A stretch of 64,000 nt of DNA, taken from positions 5,456,001-5,520,000 of the forward strand of contig NZ_AP022574.1 in assembly GCF_010729305.1 (NCBI RefSeq). The letters are read 5' to 3'. The DNA comes from Mycolicibacterium psychrotolerans (GTDB lineage Bacteria > Actinomycetota > Actinomycetes > Mycobacteriales > Mycobacteriaceae). The position numbers and the translations under genes are program-made. The notes beneath the pieces were generated by a model. The model saw only the letters and a program-made list of their open reading frames with translations. It did no database searches and had not been told where the DNA came from. Of this stretch, positions 40,939 through 49,374 are shown one piece after another; positions within the stretch are counted from its first letter, which is position 1; every line of letters begins with the position of its first letter.

Positions 40939-41762
40939 AGCCCGCGCTGGGCCGGTTCGGATCGTTCGGCCGCGGCGTCACGCCGGCGCAGGCCGCCGAG
41001 ATCGAGGCACTCGGCTACGGCGCCGTCTGGGTCGGCGGCTCCCCGCCCGCGGAACTCGACTGGGTGGAGCCGCTGCTGGAGGCGACCACCACGCTGCAGG
41101 TGGCCACCGGCATCGTGAACATCTGGACCGCCGCGCCAGGCGCCGTCGCCGAGTCCTTCCACCGCATCCAGGCCGCGTATCCGGACCGCTTCGTGCTGGG
41201 CATCGGCGTCGGCCACCCCGAGGCGCACCAGGAGTACCGCAAGCCGATCGACGCGCTCACCGAGTACCTCGACAAGCTCGACGAATACGGGGTGCCCCGG
41301 CACCGGCGCGTGGTGGCTGCGCTCGGCCCCAAGGTGTTGCAGCTGTCGGCGGCGCGCTCGGCAGGTGCGCACCCGTACCTGACGACCCCGGAACACACCG
41401 CCCGCGCCCGCGAGCTGATCGGGCCGGAGGCGTTGTTGGCGCCGGAGCACAAGGTGGTTCTCACGACCGATCCCGAGCGCGCCAGGGAGGTCGGCCGCAG
41501 GGCCCTGGCCATCTACCTGAACCTGGCCAACTACGTGAACAACTGGAAGCGACTCGGCTTCGATGATCAAGACGTCGCGAAACCGGGTAGTGATCGACTG
41601 GTGGATGCCGTGGTCGCCTACGGCACCGCCGACCAGATCGCCGCGCGCCTGACCGAACATCTCGACGCCGGCGCCGACCACGTGCCCGTGCAGGTGTTGA
41701 CGTCGGCGGACGAGGTGGTCGGCGCGCTGGCCGACCTGGCCGGTCCACTGGGACTGACATGA
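40935..41762 (+). CDS. F420-dependent LLM-class oxidoreductase, copy 1
   Basis: 275 residues from GTG 40935, which overlaps the kinase stop. Luciferase-like monooxygenase fold: ALGYGAVWVGGSPPAEL, LQVATGIVNIWTA, LGIGVGHPEAHQEY and AGAHPYLTTPEHT. Proteins of this class use deazaflavin F420 for hydride transfer. Substrate unknown. It is the first of a tandem pair with the gene at 41782, with about half the residues alike by eye. In M. tuberculosis a single gene, Rv3463, occupies this place between infA and rmlB. Confidence 0.88.
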   Translation: MKPALGRFGSFGRGVTPAQAAEIEALGYGAVWVGGSPPAELDWVEPLLEATTTLQVATGIVNIWTAAPGAVAESFHRIQAAYPDRFVLGIGVGHPEAHQEYRKPIDALTEYLDKLDEYGVPRHRRVVAALGPKVLQLSAARSAGAHPYLTTPEHTARARELIGPEALLAPEHKVVLTTDPERAREVGRRALAIYLNLANYVNNWKRLGFDDQDVAKPGSDRLVDAVVAYGTADQIAARLTEHLDAGADHVPVQVLTSADEVVGALADLAGPLGLT

Positions 41763-41781
41763 ACCGATGCGAGGAGCAGAA

Positions 41782-42636
41782 ATGACCGAAGGTCCGTCGC
41801 TCAAGCCCGCTCTGGGGCGCTTCGGCGTGTGGACCGGCGCGCCGGTCACGCCCGAGCAGGCCGCCGACATCGAGAAGCTCGGCTACGGCACGGTGTGGGT
41901 GGGCGCCTCGCCGGCCGCCGACCTGGCGTTCGTCGAACCCATCCTGGAGAAGACCGAGACGCTGCAGGTGGCCACCGGCATCGTCAACATCTGGACCGCC
42001 GACGCGAGCGAGGTGGCCGACTCCTACCACCGCATCGAGAAGGCGTTCCCCGGCCGGTTCCTGCTCGGCGTCGGCGTCGGCCATCCCGAACACACCCAGC
42101 AGTACACCAAGCCGTACCAGGCGCTGGTCGACTACCTCGATGTGCTCGACACCGCCAAGGTGCCCACGAGCCGTCGGGTTCTCGCCGCGCTCGGACCCAA
42201 GGTGCTCAAGCTGGCCGCACAGCGCAGCGCGGGGGCCCACCCGTATCTGACCACTCCGGTGCACACCGGCCAGTCTCGCGAACTGCTGGGCCCCACCGTG
42301 CTTCTCGCGCCGGAGCACAAGGTGGTGCTGACCGACGACGCGGAGAAGGCCCGCGAGATCGGCCGCCAGACGGTGGACTTCTACCTCGGCCTGTCGAACT
42401 ACGTGAACAACTGGAAGCGGCTCGGGTTCACCGACGAGGACCTCGAACGGCCCGGCAGCGACCGCTTCATCGACGCCGTCATCGCATACGGCTCGCCGGA
42501 CCAGATCGCCGCCCGCTTGACCGAGCATCTTCAGGCCGGCGCCGACCACGTCGCGATTCAGGTGCTCGGCGGCGCCGACGAACTGTTGTCGACGCTCGAG
42601 GAGCTGGCCGGCCCGTTGGGCCTGGATCAGGGCTGA
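41782..42636 (+). CDS. F420-dependent LLM-class oxidoreductase, copy 2 (Rv3463-like)
   Basis: 284 residues from ATG 41782, with GAGGAG 7 bases upstream; an ATG at 41767 is less likely. Same family as copy 1: KLGYGTVWVGASPAADL, LGVGVGHPEHTQQY and AGAHPYLTTPVHT. The shared block VATGIVNIWTA marks recent duplication. It is the better Rv3463 candidate because it lies next to the lipoprotein and rmlB. Overlaps the convergent lipoprotein gene by 10 bases. F420 use is family knowledge; not shown here. Confidence 0.9.
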   Translation: MTEGPSLKPALGRFGVWTGAPVTPEQAADIEKLGYGTVWVGASPAADLAFVEPILEKTETLQVATGIVNIWTADASEVADSYHRIEKAFPGRFLLGVGVGHPEHTQQYTKPYQALVDYLDVLDTAKVPTSRRVLAALGPKVLKLAAQRSAGAHPYLTTPVHTGQSRELLGPTVLLAPEHKVVLTDDAEKAREIGRQTVDFYLGLSNYVNNWKRLGFTDEDLERPGSDRFIDAVIAYGSPDQIAARLTEHLQAGADHVAIQVLGGADELLSTLEELAGPLGLDQG

Positions 42637-43295
42637 ATCGTCGTCTGTTCGTCGATCAGCGTCATCGCCTTCACCAGCGCCGACTGCTGATCGACCGGTC
42701 CCTGCGCGTCGAGCGCGAGCAGGTAGACGTTCTCGGGCGCCGTGATCACGACCGTCTTGCGCGCGACGAACGTCTGGGCGCCGTCGATGGTCGCGGTCCC
42801 GGCGATCTGCACCGCGTCGAAGCCGCCGAGGGTGCTCGGTCGGCCCGTCGTGGGACCGTCCCACCCGGGCGCCCGCGTCACCGCCGTCGGCGCGTACTCG
42901 AGCAGCTTGGCCACGTCGACGTCACCGTCCAGCCGCGCCATCCGCGCGATGATCGCCGGCGGGTTCGGCGTCTGTCCCCCGGCCTGCAGGTAGATGGCGC
43001 CGTAGGCGTCCGGCGGGGTGTCGCGGCCGACGTTCGCCCAGCCGGGTGGCATCGGCAGGTTCAGTTGCGGTGCCCCCGGGTCGCCGCGCTTGACCATCGT
43101 CTGCCGGATGTTCTTCTGCCTCAGGTACTCGGCGATGGTGAGCTTCGCCCCGGTCGATGACGTGGTGCTCGCCGGCGCCGACGATGACGCGGCCGACGGT
43201 GGCGACGTGGCGGAGTCGGTCTTCTCGCCCGACCCGCAGCCGGTCAGCCCGATCGTCACCGCCGCGACTACACAGATCAGTGCCGGTGTGCGCAT
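42627..43295 (-). CDS. LpqN/LpqT-family lipoprotein
   Basis: 222 residues from ATG 43295, where GAAGGGGAA lies about 6 bases upstream; upstream in-frame sequence to 43382 is not signal-like. The signal peptide ends in the lipobox LTGC, so the mature protein is lipid-anchored at the outer face of the membrane. A Ser/Ala/Thr linker precedes the LpqN fold, with LNLPMPPGWANVG and VYLLALDAQGPVDQQSA. LpqN-type proteins take part in cell-envelope biogenesis and bind trehalose transporters; the specific role here is unknown. Confidence 0.88.
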   Translation of the reverse strand: MRTPALICVVAAVTIGLTGCGSGEKTDSATSPPSAASSSAPASTTSSTGAKLTIAEYLRQKNIRQTMVKRGDPGAPQLNLPMPPGWANVGRDTPPDAYGAIYLQAGGQTPNPPAIIARMARLDGDVDVAKLLEYAPTAVTRAPGWDGPTTGRPSTLGGFDAVQIAGTATIDGAQTFVARKTVVITAPENVYLLALDAQGPVDQQSALVKAMTLIDEQTTIQP

Positions 43296-43387
43296 GTCGT
43301 GTTCCCCTTCGTCACGCTGCCGTCGGTGACAGCAGACCACAGACGGCGGCCGGTCAAGATCGATTGCGCCCGATAGGGTCAACAGTC

Positions 43388-44383
43388 ATGCGATTGCTGG
43401 TCACCGGAGGCGCCGGCTTCATCGGCGCCAACTTCGTCCATGCCACGGTGCGGGAATGCCGCGACGTGCGTGTCACGGTGCTCGACGCGTTCACCTACGC
43501 GGGTAGCCGCGAGTCGTTGGCCCCGGTGCACGACGACGTGCGGTTGGTCGAAGGCGACATCACCGACGCCGCGCTCGTCGAGAAGCTCGTCACCGAGTCC
43601 GACGCCGTCGTGCACTTCGCCGCCGAGACCCACGTCGACAACGCCCTGGCCGACCCGGAACCGTTCGTCCGGTCGAACGTGCTGGGCACCTTCACGGTGC
43701 TCGAAGCGGTGCGGCGCAACAATGTTCGGCTGCACCACATCTCGACAGACGAGGTGTACGGCGACCTGCCGCTGGGCGATCCGGTCCGATTCACCGAGGC
43801 GACGCCGTACAACCCGTCGAGCCCGTACTCGTCGACCAAGGCCGCCTCCGACATGCTGGTGCGCGCCTGGGTGCGCTCCTACGGCGTGGCCGCGACACTG
43901 TCGAACTGCTCGAACAACTACGGCCCGTATCAGCATGTGGAGAAGTTCATCCCGCGCCAGATAACCAACATCCTGACCGGGCGTCGGCCCAGGCTCTACG
44001 GGGCCGGGGCCAACGTTCGCGACTGGATCCACGTCGAGGACCACAACAGCGCGGTGTGGCGCATCCTGACCGACGGCGCGATCGGCCGCACATATCTGAT
44101 CGGCGCCGATGGTGAGCGGGACAACTTGACGGTGATGCGCACGATCCTTCGGCTGATGGACCGGTCCCCCGACGACTTTGACCACGTCACCGATCGCGCC
44201 GGGCACGACCTGCGGTATGCGATCGACCCGTCGCCGCTGCGCGACGAGCTGGGCTGGGCCCCGTCGCACACCGACTTCGAGGCGGGGTTGCGCGACACCA
44301 TCGCGTGGTACCGGGACAACGAATCCTGGTGGGCGCCTTTGAAGGACGCGGTGGAGGCGCGCTACCGGGTGCGTGAGGGATGA
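43388..44383 (+). CDS. rmlB: dTDP-glucose 4,6-dehydratase
   Basis: 331 residues, the same length as the M. tuberculosis enzyme. NAD-binding TGGAGFIGANF at the start, catalytic triad region STDEVYGDLP, and the SDR YxxxK motif in SPYSSTKAASD. It dehydrates dTDP-glucose to dTDP-4-keto-6-deoxyglucose in the pathway to dTDP-rhamnose, needed for the arabinogalactan linkage unit of the cell wall. The ORF reads open from 43157, but the ATG at 43388 opens the nucleotide-binding strand. It overlaps rmlC by 4 bases. Confidence 0.96.
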   Translation: MRLLVTGGAGFIGANFVHATVRECRDVRVTVLDAFTYAGSRESLAPVHDDVRLVEGDITDAALVEKLVTESDAVVHFAAETHVDNALADPEPFVRSNVLGTFTVLEAVRRNNVRLHHISTDEVYGDLPLGDPVRFTEATPYNPSSPYSSTKAASDMLVRAWVRSYGVAATLSNCSNNYGPYQHVEKFIPRQITNILTGRRPRLYGAGANVRDWIHVEDHNSAVWRILTDGAIGRTYLIGADGERDNLTVMRTILRLMDRSPDDFDHVTDRAGHDLRYAIDPSPLRDELGWAPSHTDFEAGLRDTIAWYRDNESWWAPLKDAVEARYRVREG

Positions 44384-45000
44384 GGGTGCGCGAACTCGCC
44401 GTCACCGGCGCGTGGGAGCTGACGCCGGCGGTGCACGCCGATTCGCGCGGCGCGTTCTTCGAATGGTTCACCGATGCGGAGTTCACCGCGATGACCGGGC
44501 ACCGGCTGGATCTGCGGCAGGCCAACTGTTCGGTCTCGCGGGCCGGGGTGCTGCGCGGCGTGCATTTCGCGCAGGTTCCGCCGGGCCAGGCCAAGTACGT
44601 GACGTGCGTGCGGGGCGCGGTGTACGACGTGGCAGTCGACATCCGGGTCGGCTCAGCCACGTTCGGCAGCTGGGACGCGGTGCGGCTGGACGACCAGACG
44701 CACCGGGCCGTCTACCTGTCCGAGGGGCTGGGCCACGCTTTCCTTGCGTTGCAGGATGATTCGGTGGTGACCTATCTGTGTTCCGCCGGGTACGACCCGG
44801 CGCGCGAGCACACCGTCAACGCGCTTGACCAGGCACTGGGCATCGATTGGCCGTTCGACGGCGAACTCATCCTGTCCGACCGCGACCGGGCGGCGCCGTC
44901 GCTGGCGCAGGTGCGCGAGGCCGGGCTGCTGCCGACGTTCGAGGAGGCCCGGGAGTTCGTGTCGGGACTCGGGTCCCGGCCCACAGCGCCGCCGCGGTGA
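44380..45000 (+). CDS. rmlC: dTDP-4-dehydrorhamnose 3,5-epimerase
   Basis: 206 residues, cupin fold. RmlC motifs are HADSRGAFFEWF, the catalytic His in VLRGVHFAQVPPGQAKYV and the Tyr/Phe-lined pocket with YDVAVDIRVGS and GLGHAFLALQD. Converts the product of RmlB to dTDP-4-keto-L-rhamnose. Start overlaps rmlB (ATGA). Its last 134 bases overlap the 3' end of the convergent CopD-like gene, which is longer than usual. Confidence 0.96.
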   Translation: MRVRELAVTGAWELTPAVHADSRGAFFEWFTDAEFTAMTGHRLDLRQANCSVSRAGVLRGVHFAQVPPGQAKYVTCVRGAVYDVAVDIRVGSATFGSWDAVRLDDQTHRAVYLSEGLGHAFLALQDDSVVTYLCSAGYDPAREHTVNALDQALGIDWPFDGELILSDRDRAAPSLAQVREAGLLPTFEEAREFVSGLGSRPTAPPR

Positions 45001-45922
45001 GCGCGACAAGGACGGCGCCGCAACCGAACACCGTGAGATCGAAGGGGCCGGCCGCCGCGCCGCCGGCCTGGCTGCGGGCCGACCCGCGCAGGAACGGCAC
45101 GACGGTCAGGATCGCGATGGCGACCGCCGACTCGGCGGCGACCACCGCCGGGAAGTGGTGTACGGCCACCCGGAGTGCCGTCCGGGTGTCGCCGTCGGCC
45201 TGCGCGGCGCGGATGCGAGGCAACAGCACTCGGGTGTTGTAGGCACCCGCTGCCAGCAGCGCGCCGACGAGCACGAGCTTGAGGGACAGGTGCCGCCCGT
45301 ACGGCGTGGTCAACAGCTGCGCCGGCGAGCCGACATGCGTCCATGCGAGCCACGCCCCGGAGACGATCATCGCACCGACGCACCACAGCGCCAGCACGCT
45401 GAAACGTTCCCACGTCCGCGCCCAGTCGCGGGTGGTGTCATCGGCGTCGGTTGGGCCACGCCGGCAGAGCAGGCCCGCGGCAGCGAGCACGACCAGGCCC
45501 CCGACCCAGATCAGCGCCCCGAGGACATGGGTGGCGGTGAGCAGCGTGCGCGGCAGACCGCTGAGGGACGACGGCACCGCCGGAACGAGCGCGCCGAGAG
45601 CACCGGCGAGCGCGGTGCCACCCGCCAGCCACCGCGACGGCCGGCACCGCAACAGGACGAGACCGGCCACGGCCACCGCGAACATCGCGGCCTGACCCGG
45701 GGACGGCGTCCGCGCGGTGCAGAACTGGAGCACCGCGCCGCCCGTCAGCACCACCGCGGCAGGCACCGCCAGCGTGCGTATCCGCGCTGCGACGGGGCCG
45801 TCGCGCACGGCCAGGAACGCCACCCCGATGCCGATGGCCACCGGGAGTGACGCGGCGAGTGTGAACAGGACCGCGGTGAGGACCTCGATCAGCGTCGGAT
45901 CGGGCGGGACGGTGCCGGGCAT
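44867..45922 (-). CDS. CopD-domain membrane protein
   Basis: 351 residues with eight to nine predicted membrane helices. The CopD-type segment contains THVLGALIWVGGLVVLA and LSLKLVLVGALLAAGAYNTRVLLPR, including the paired His/Trp positions typical for copper resistance D proteins. Probable role is copper movement across the inner membrane. The C-terminal 40 residues are Pro/Arg-rich and lie wholly over the rmlC 3' end; they may be non-essential. No copper chaperone gene is adjacent. Confidence 0.82.
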   Translation of the reverse strand: MPGTVPPDPTLIEVLTAVLFTLAASLPVAIGIGVAFLAVRDGPVAARIRTLAVPAAVVLTGGAVLQFCTARTPSPGQAAMFAVAVAGLVLLRCRPSRWLAGGTALAGALGALVPAVPSSLSGLPRTLLTATHVLGALIWVGGLVVLAAAGLLCRRGPTDADDTTRDWARTWERFSVLALWCVGAMIVSGAWLAWTHVGSPAQLLTTPYGRHLSLKLVLVGALLAAGAYNTRVLLPRIRAAQADGDTRTALRVAVHHFPAVVAAESAVAIAILTVVPFLRGSARSQAGGAAAGPFDLTVFGCGAVLVALTAAALWAGTRVPTRTPGPPRTSAAARPRAPAPATAPPGRGRTG

Positions 45923-46004
45923 GGTCCTCGACGGTAGGAACCGGGGATGAGAGCGGCGTTTGTGCCGGCTGTGAATCGCTGTGCATCACCGGATAGCACA
46001 GCAG

Positions 46005-46032
46005 TGAACCGAATGGCACGGTCATTCGTTTA
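46005..46032 (+). promoter_or_regulatory. Possible SigL-type promoter before small secreted protein
   Basis: TGAACC (46005-46010), 16-base spacer, CGTTTA (46027-46032). The form matches the two SigL-type promoters at 57940 and 59200 with one base different in the -10. It lies 37 bases before the ATG at 46070. It could serve another ECF sigma factor. Confidence 0.4.
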
Positions 46033-46069
46033 CTCTTTGTAGGGGGTCCATCCGCCGGAGGTATCGAAC

Positions 46070-46318
46070 ATGTTCGACGCGACCCGCTCACTCGTCTTCG
46101 CTACCGCAGCAATGCTGACGCTGGGCTTCGGCACCCCCATCGCCAATGCCGACCCGCCAGCACCCGGCTCCGTGTGCGGCCCCGACAAGGTGATTACGTC
46201 CATCAACACCTGTGAGCCGCTCAACTCATCGTGCACGGGGTATGACGGCATGCTGATTGGGCGAGTGGCTGCTGACGGGCGATGCGTGATTCCGGGGCTC
46301 GACGGCACTCGGTGGTAG
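46070..46318 (+). CDS. Small secreted protein with four cysteines
   Basis: 82 residues. A signal peptide (LVFATAAMLTLGFGTPIANA) is followed by a mature part of about 54 residues starting DPPAPGSVC. Four Cys in the mature region could form two disulfides. No family recognised. CCGGAGG sits 8 bases before the ATG. An ECF-type promoter candidate lies upstream, so envelope stress control is possible. The base composition here is less GC-rich than in neighbours. Confidence 0.65.
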   Translation: MFDATRSLVFATAAMLTLGFGTPIANADPPAPGSVCGPDKVITSINTCEPLNSSCTGYDGMLIGRVAADGRCVIPGLDGTRW

Positions 46319-46671
46319 CTGGAGAGTGCCGGTAGTCCGAAGCAGAGAGATGACCGCACGACCGCCCGTACGTGGACTACCTCGCTGCCGCTGGCATGTG
46401 CACAAGGCCGCTGGCATGTGCACAAGATCGCCAAGCAGGTCGGTATGACACTTCGGGGGTTTCCCGCGCCCTGGCCAGAATCGCGGAGGGCCGCGATACC
46501 GGCTATGCATCCGGCGTCTAAATGTGACTAGGCGGCAGTGCGTCCACCCTTCACGCCGCCGACGTACGTCGAAACGCTAGTTCGAAGGTCCGACAGGTCC
46601 TCACACCTCTTGCCAGAGCCCGCGCCGGATTACTAGGATATGCAAGTATCGACCAGTTGGAAGGCACCAGC
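46319..46671. other. Gene-free stretch of about 350 bases at a synteny junction
   Basis: No convincing ORF, RNA gene or transposase was found. It contains a 20-bp tandem duplication (46387-46426) and lower GC than its surroundings. Minus-strand frames give only short arginine-rich peptides. It separates the rml block from the mmsA block, which are far apart in M. tuberculosis, so it may mark an old rearrangement or the trace of a lost element. Confidence 0.5.
46387..46426. repeat. 20-bp exact tandem duplication
   Basis: The unit GCCGCTGGCATGTGCACAAG occurs twice in direct contact (46387-46406 and 46407-46426) in a gene-free stretch. Function unknown. Confidence 0.9.
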
Positions 46672-48192
46672 ATGACCACACGTATCCCGCACTTCATCGA
46701 CGGCAAGCGCAACGAGCTGGCCTCCACCCGGACGGCCGACGTGATGAATCCCAGCACCGGCGAGGTGCAGGCCCAGGTGCTGCTCGCCAGCGCCGCCGAC
46801 GTCGACACCGCGGTGGCCTCGGCGGTCGAGGCACAGAAGCAGTGGGCCGCCTGGAACCCTCAACGCCGCGCCCGCGTGATGATGAAGTTCATCGAACTGG
46901 TCAACGCGAACACCGACGAGCTGGCCGAACTGCTCAGCATCGAACACGGCAAGACCGTCGCCGACTCCAAGGGCGACATCCAGCGCGGCATCGAGGTGAT
47001 CGAGTTCGCCATCGGGATCCCGCATCTGCTCAAGGGGGAATTCACCGAGGGCGCCGGCTCCGGCATCGACGTGTACTCGATCCGCCAGCCCCTCGGCGTC
47101 GTCGCCGGCATCACGCCGTTCAACTTCCCCGCGATGATCCCGCTGTGGAAGGCGGGTCCCGCGCTGGCATGCGGAAACGCGTTCATCCTCAAGCCTTCCG
47201 AGCGCGATCCCTCGGTGCCGCTGCGGCTGGCCGAGCTGTTCCTGGAAGCCGGCCTGCCCGCCGGGGTGTTCCAGGTCGTGCAGGGCGACAAGGAGGCCGT
47301 CGACGCGATCCTCACCCACCCCGACATCCAGGCCGTCGGCTTCGTCGGCAGCTCCGACATCGCGCAGTACATCTACGCCACCGCTGCCGCCAACGGGAAG
47401 CGCTCGCAGTGCTTCGGCGGCGCCAAGAACCACATGATCGTGCTGCCCGACGCCGACCTCGACCAGGCCGTCGACGCACTGATCGGCGCGGGGTACGGCA
47501 GCGCGGGTGAGCGCTGCATGGCGATCAGCGTCGCCGTGCCGGTGGGCAAGGAGACCGCGGACCGGCTTCGAAACCGCCTCGTCGAACGCATCAACCAACT
47601 CCGCGTCGGCCACAGCCTGGACCCGAAGGCCGACTACGGCCCCCTGGTCACCGCCGCCGCCCTCGAGCGCGTCAAGAGCTACATCGCCCAGGGCGTGGAC
47701 GCCGGCGCCGATCTCGTGGTCGACGGCCGCGAGCGGACCACCGACGAACTCAGCTTCGACGACCAGAGCCTCGAAAGTGGCTACTTCATCGGGCCCACGC
47801 TGTTCGACCACGTCACCTCGGACATGAGCATCTACACCGACGAGATCTTCGGCCCGGTGCTGTGCATCGTGCGCGCCGCCGATTACGAAGAGGCCCTGAG
47901 CCTTCCGACCAAGCACGAATACGGCAACGGCGTGGCGATCTTCACCCGCGACGGTGACGCCGCCCGCGATTTCGTGTCCCGGGTGCAGGTCGGCATGGTC
48001 GGGGTCAACGTGCCGATCCCGGTTCCGGTGGCCTACCACACGTTCGGCGGCTGGAAGCGGTCCGGCTTCGGCGACCTCAACCAGCACGGCCCCGCCTCGA
48101 TCCAGTTCTACACCAAGGTCAAGACCGTCACCGAGCGCTGGCCGTCCGGCATCAAGGATGGCGCGGAGTTCGTCATCCCCACCATGAAATAG
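46672..48192 (+). CDS. mmsA: Methylmalonate-semialdehyde dehydrogenase (CoA-acylating)
   Basis: 506 residues. Aldehyde dehydrogenase fold with TPFNFPAMIPLWK, NAD loop GFVGSSDIAQYIY, and catalytic Cys in GSAGERCMAIS. The MmsA-type variant lacks the general-base Glu of hydrolytic ALDHs and forms propionyl-CoA from methylmalonate semialdehyde in valine (and thymine) breakdown. ATG 46672 follows GGAAGG; a TTG 15 bases upstream is less likely. First gene of mmsA-fadE9-mmsB, as in Rv0753c-Rv0751c. Confidence 0.95.
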   Translation: MTTRIPHFIDGKRNELASTRTADVMNPSTGEVQAQVLLASAADVDTAVASAVEAQKQWAAWNPQRRARVMMKFIELVNANTDELAELLSIEHGKTVADSKGDIQRGIEVIEFAIGIPHLLKGEFTEGAGSGIDVYSIRQPLGVVAGITPFNFPAMIPLWKAGPALACGNAFILKPSERDPSVPLRLAELFLEAGLPAGVFQVVQGDKEAVDAILTHPDIQAVGFVGSSDIAQYIYATAAANGKRSQCFGGAKNHMIVLPDADLDQAVDALIGAGYGSAGERCMAISVAVPVGKETADRLRNRLVERINQLRVGHSLDPKADYGPLVTAAALERVKSYIAQGVDAGADLVVDGRERTTDELSFDDQSLESGYFIGPTLFDHVTSDMSIYTDEIFGPVLCIVRAADYEEALSLPTKHEYGNGVAIFTRDGDAARDFVSRVQVGMVGVNVPIPVPVAYHTFGGWKRSGFGDLNQHGPASIQFYTKVKTVTERWPSGIKDGAEFVIPTMK

Positions 48193-48197
48193 CACCG

Positions 48198-49361
48198 GTG
48201 GACCTCATCAGTCTCGACGCCGACGACCGGGTGATCGCCGAGACGGCGGCCGCCTTCGCCGAGAAACGGCTGGCGCCTTACGCATTGGAGTGGGACGAGA
48301 CGCACCACTTCCCCACCGAGGTGCTGCGCGAAGCGGCTGAACTGGGCATGGCCGCGATCTACTGTCGCGAAGACGTCGGCGGCAGCGGGTTGCGGCGCAT
48401 CGACGCCGTGCGCATCTTCGAGATGCTCGCAACCGCCGACCCGACCGTCGCCGCGTTCCTGTCGATCCACAACATGTGCGCCTGGATGGTGGACAGCTTC
48501 GGCACCGAGGAGCAGCGAAAGACGTGGGTGCCGCGACTGGCGTCGATGGACGCGATCGCCAGCTACTGCCTCACCGAACCCGGCGCAGGCTCGGACGCAG
48601 GGGCGTTGCGCACCAAGGCAGTTCGGTCCGGCGACGAATGGGTGCTCGACGGGGTCAAACAGTTCATCTCCGGCGCCGGCGCGTCCGACGTCTACATCGT
48701 GATGGCGCGCACCGGAGCTGAGGGGCCGAAAGGCATCTCGGCGTTCGTCGTCGAGAAGGACGCACCGGGGCTGAGTTTCGGCGCCGAAGAACAGAAAATG
48801 GGCTGGAACGCCCAACCCACCCGGCAGGTGATCCTCGACGGCGCCCGGGTGCCTGCCGAGGCGATGCTCGGCGGAACCGACGGCGAGGGCGCCGGCTTCG
48901 GCATCGCGATGAAGGGCCTCAACGGTGGCCGCATCAACATCGCCGCCTGCTCGCTGGGCGGCGCCCAGACGGCCTACGACAAGGCCGTCGGCTATCTGGC
49001 CGACCGGCAGGCGTTCGGGGGTGCGCTACTCGACGAGCCGACGATCCGGTTCACGCTCGCTGACATGGCCACCTCGCTGGAGACCTCGCGCATGATGCTG
49101 TGGCGGGCCGCGACCGCACTCGACGACGACCACCCCGACCGGGTGGAGTTGTGTGCGATGGCCAAGCGGTACGTCACCGACGCGTGCTTCGATGTCGCCG
49201 ACCAGGCGCTGCAGTTGCACGGCGGTTACGGCTATCTGCGCGAATACGGGCTGGAGAAGATCGTCCGCGACCTGCGGGTGCATCGAATCCTGGAGGGCAC
49301 CAACGAAATCATGCGCGTGGTGATCGGGCGGGCAGCCGCCGCCCGGGCCCGCGCCTCATGA
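48198..49361 (+). CDS. fadE9: Isobutyryl-CoA dehydrogenase-type acyl-CoA dehydrogenase
   Basis: 387 residues from GTG 48198, 5 bases after mmsA. FAD-binding AYCLTEPGAGSDAGA-like stretch (here SYCLTEPGAGSDAG), GGYGYLREYGLEKIVRD and LEGTNEIMRVVIGR. Oxidises isobutyryl-CoA to methacrylyl-CoA in valine catabolism, passing electrons to ETF. The catalytic base position fits short/branched-chain enzymes. Assignment rests on operon context between mmsA and mmsB. Confidence 0.92.
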   Translation: MDLISLDADDRVIAETAAAFAEKRLAPYALEWDETHHFPTEVLREAAELGMAAIYCREDVGGSGLRRIDAVRIFEMLATADPTVAAFLSIHNMCAWMVDSFGTEEQRKTWVPRLASMDAIASYCLTEPGAGSDAGALRTKAVRSGDEWVLDGVKQFISGAGASDVYIVMARTGAEGPKGISAFVVEKDAPGLSFGAEEQKMGWNAQPTRQVILDGARVPAEAMLGGTDGEGAGFGIAMKGLNGGRINIAACSLGGAQTAYDKAVGYLADRQAFGGALLDEPTIRFTLADMATSLETSRMMLWRAATALDDDHPDRVELCAMAKRYVTDACFDVADQALQLHGGYGYLREYGLEKIVRDLRVHRILEGTNEIMRVVIGRAAAARARAS

Positions 49362-49374
49362 CGGGAGAGCTCAG

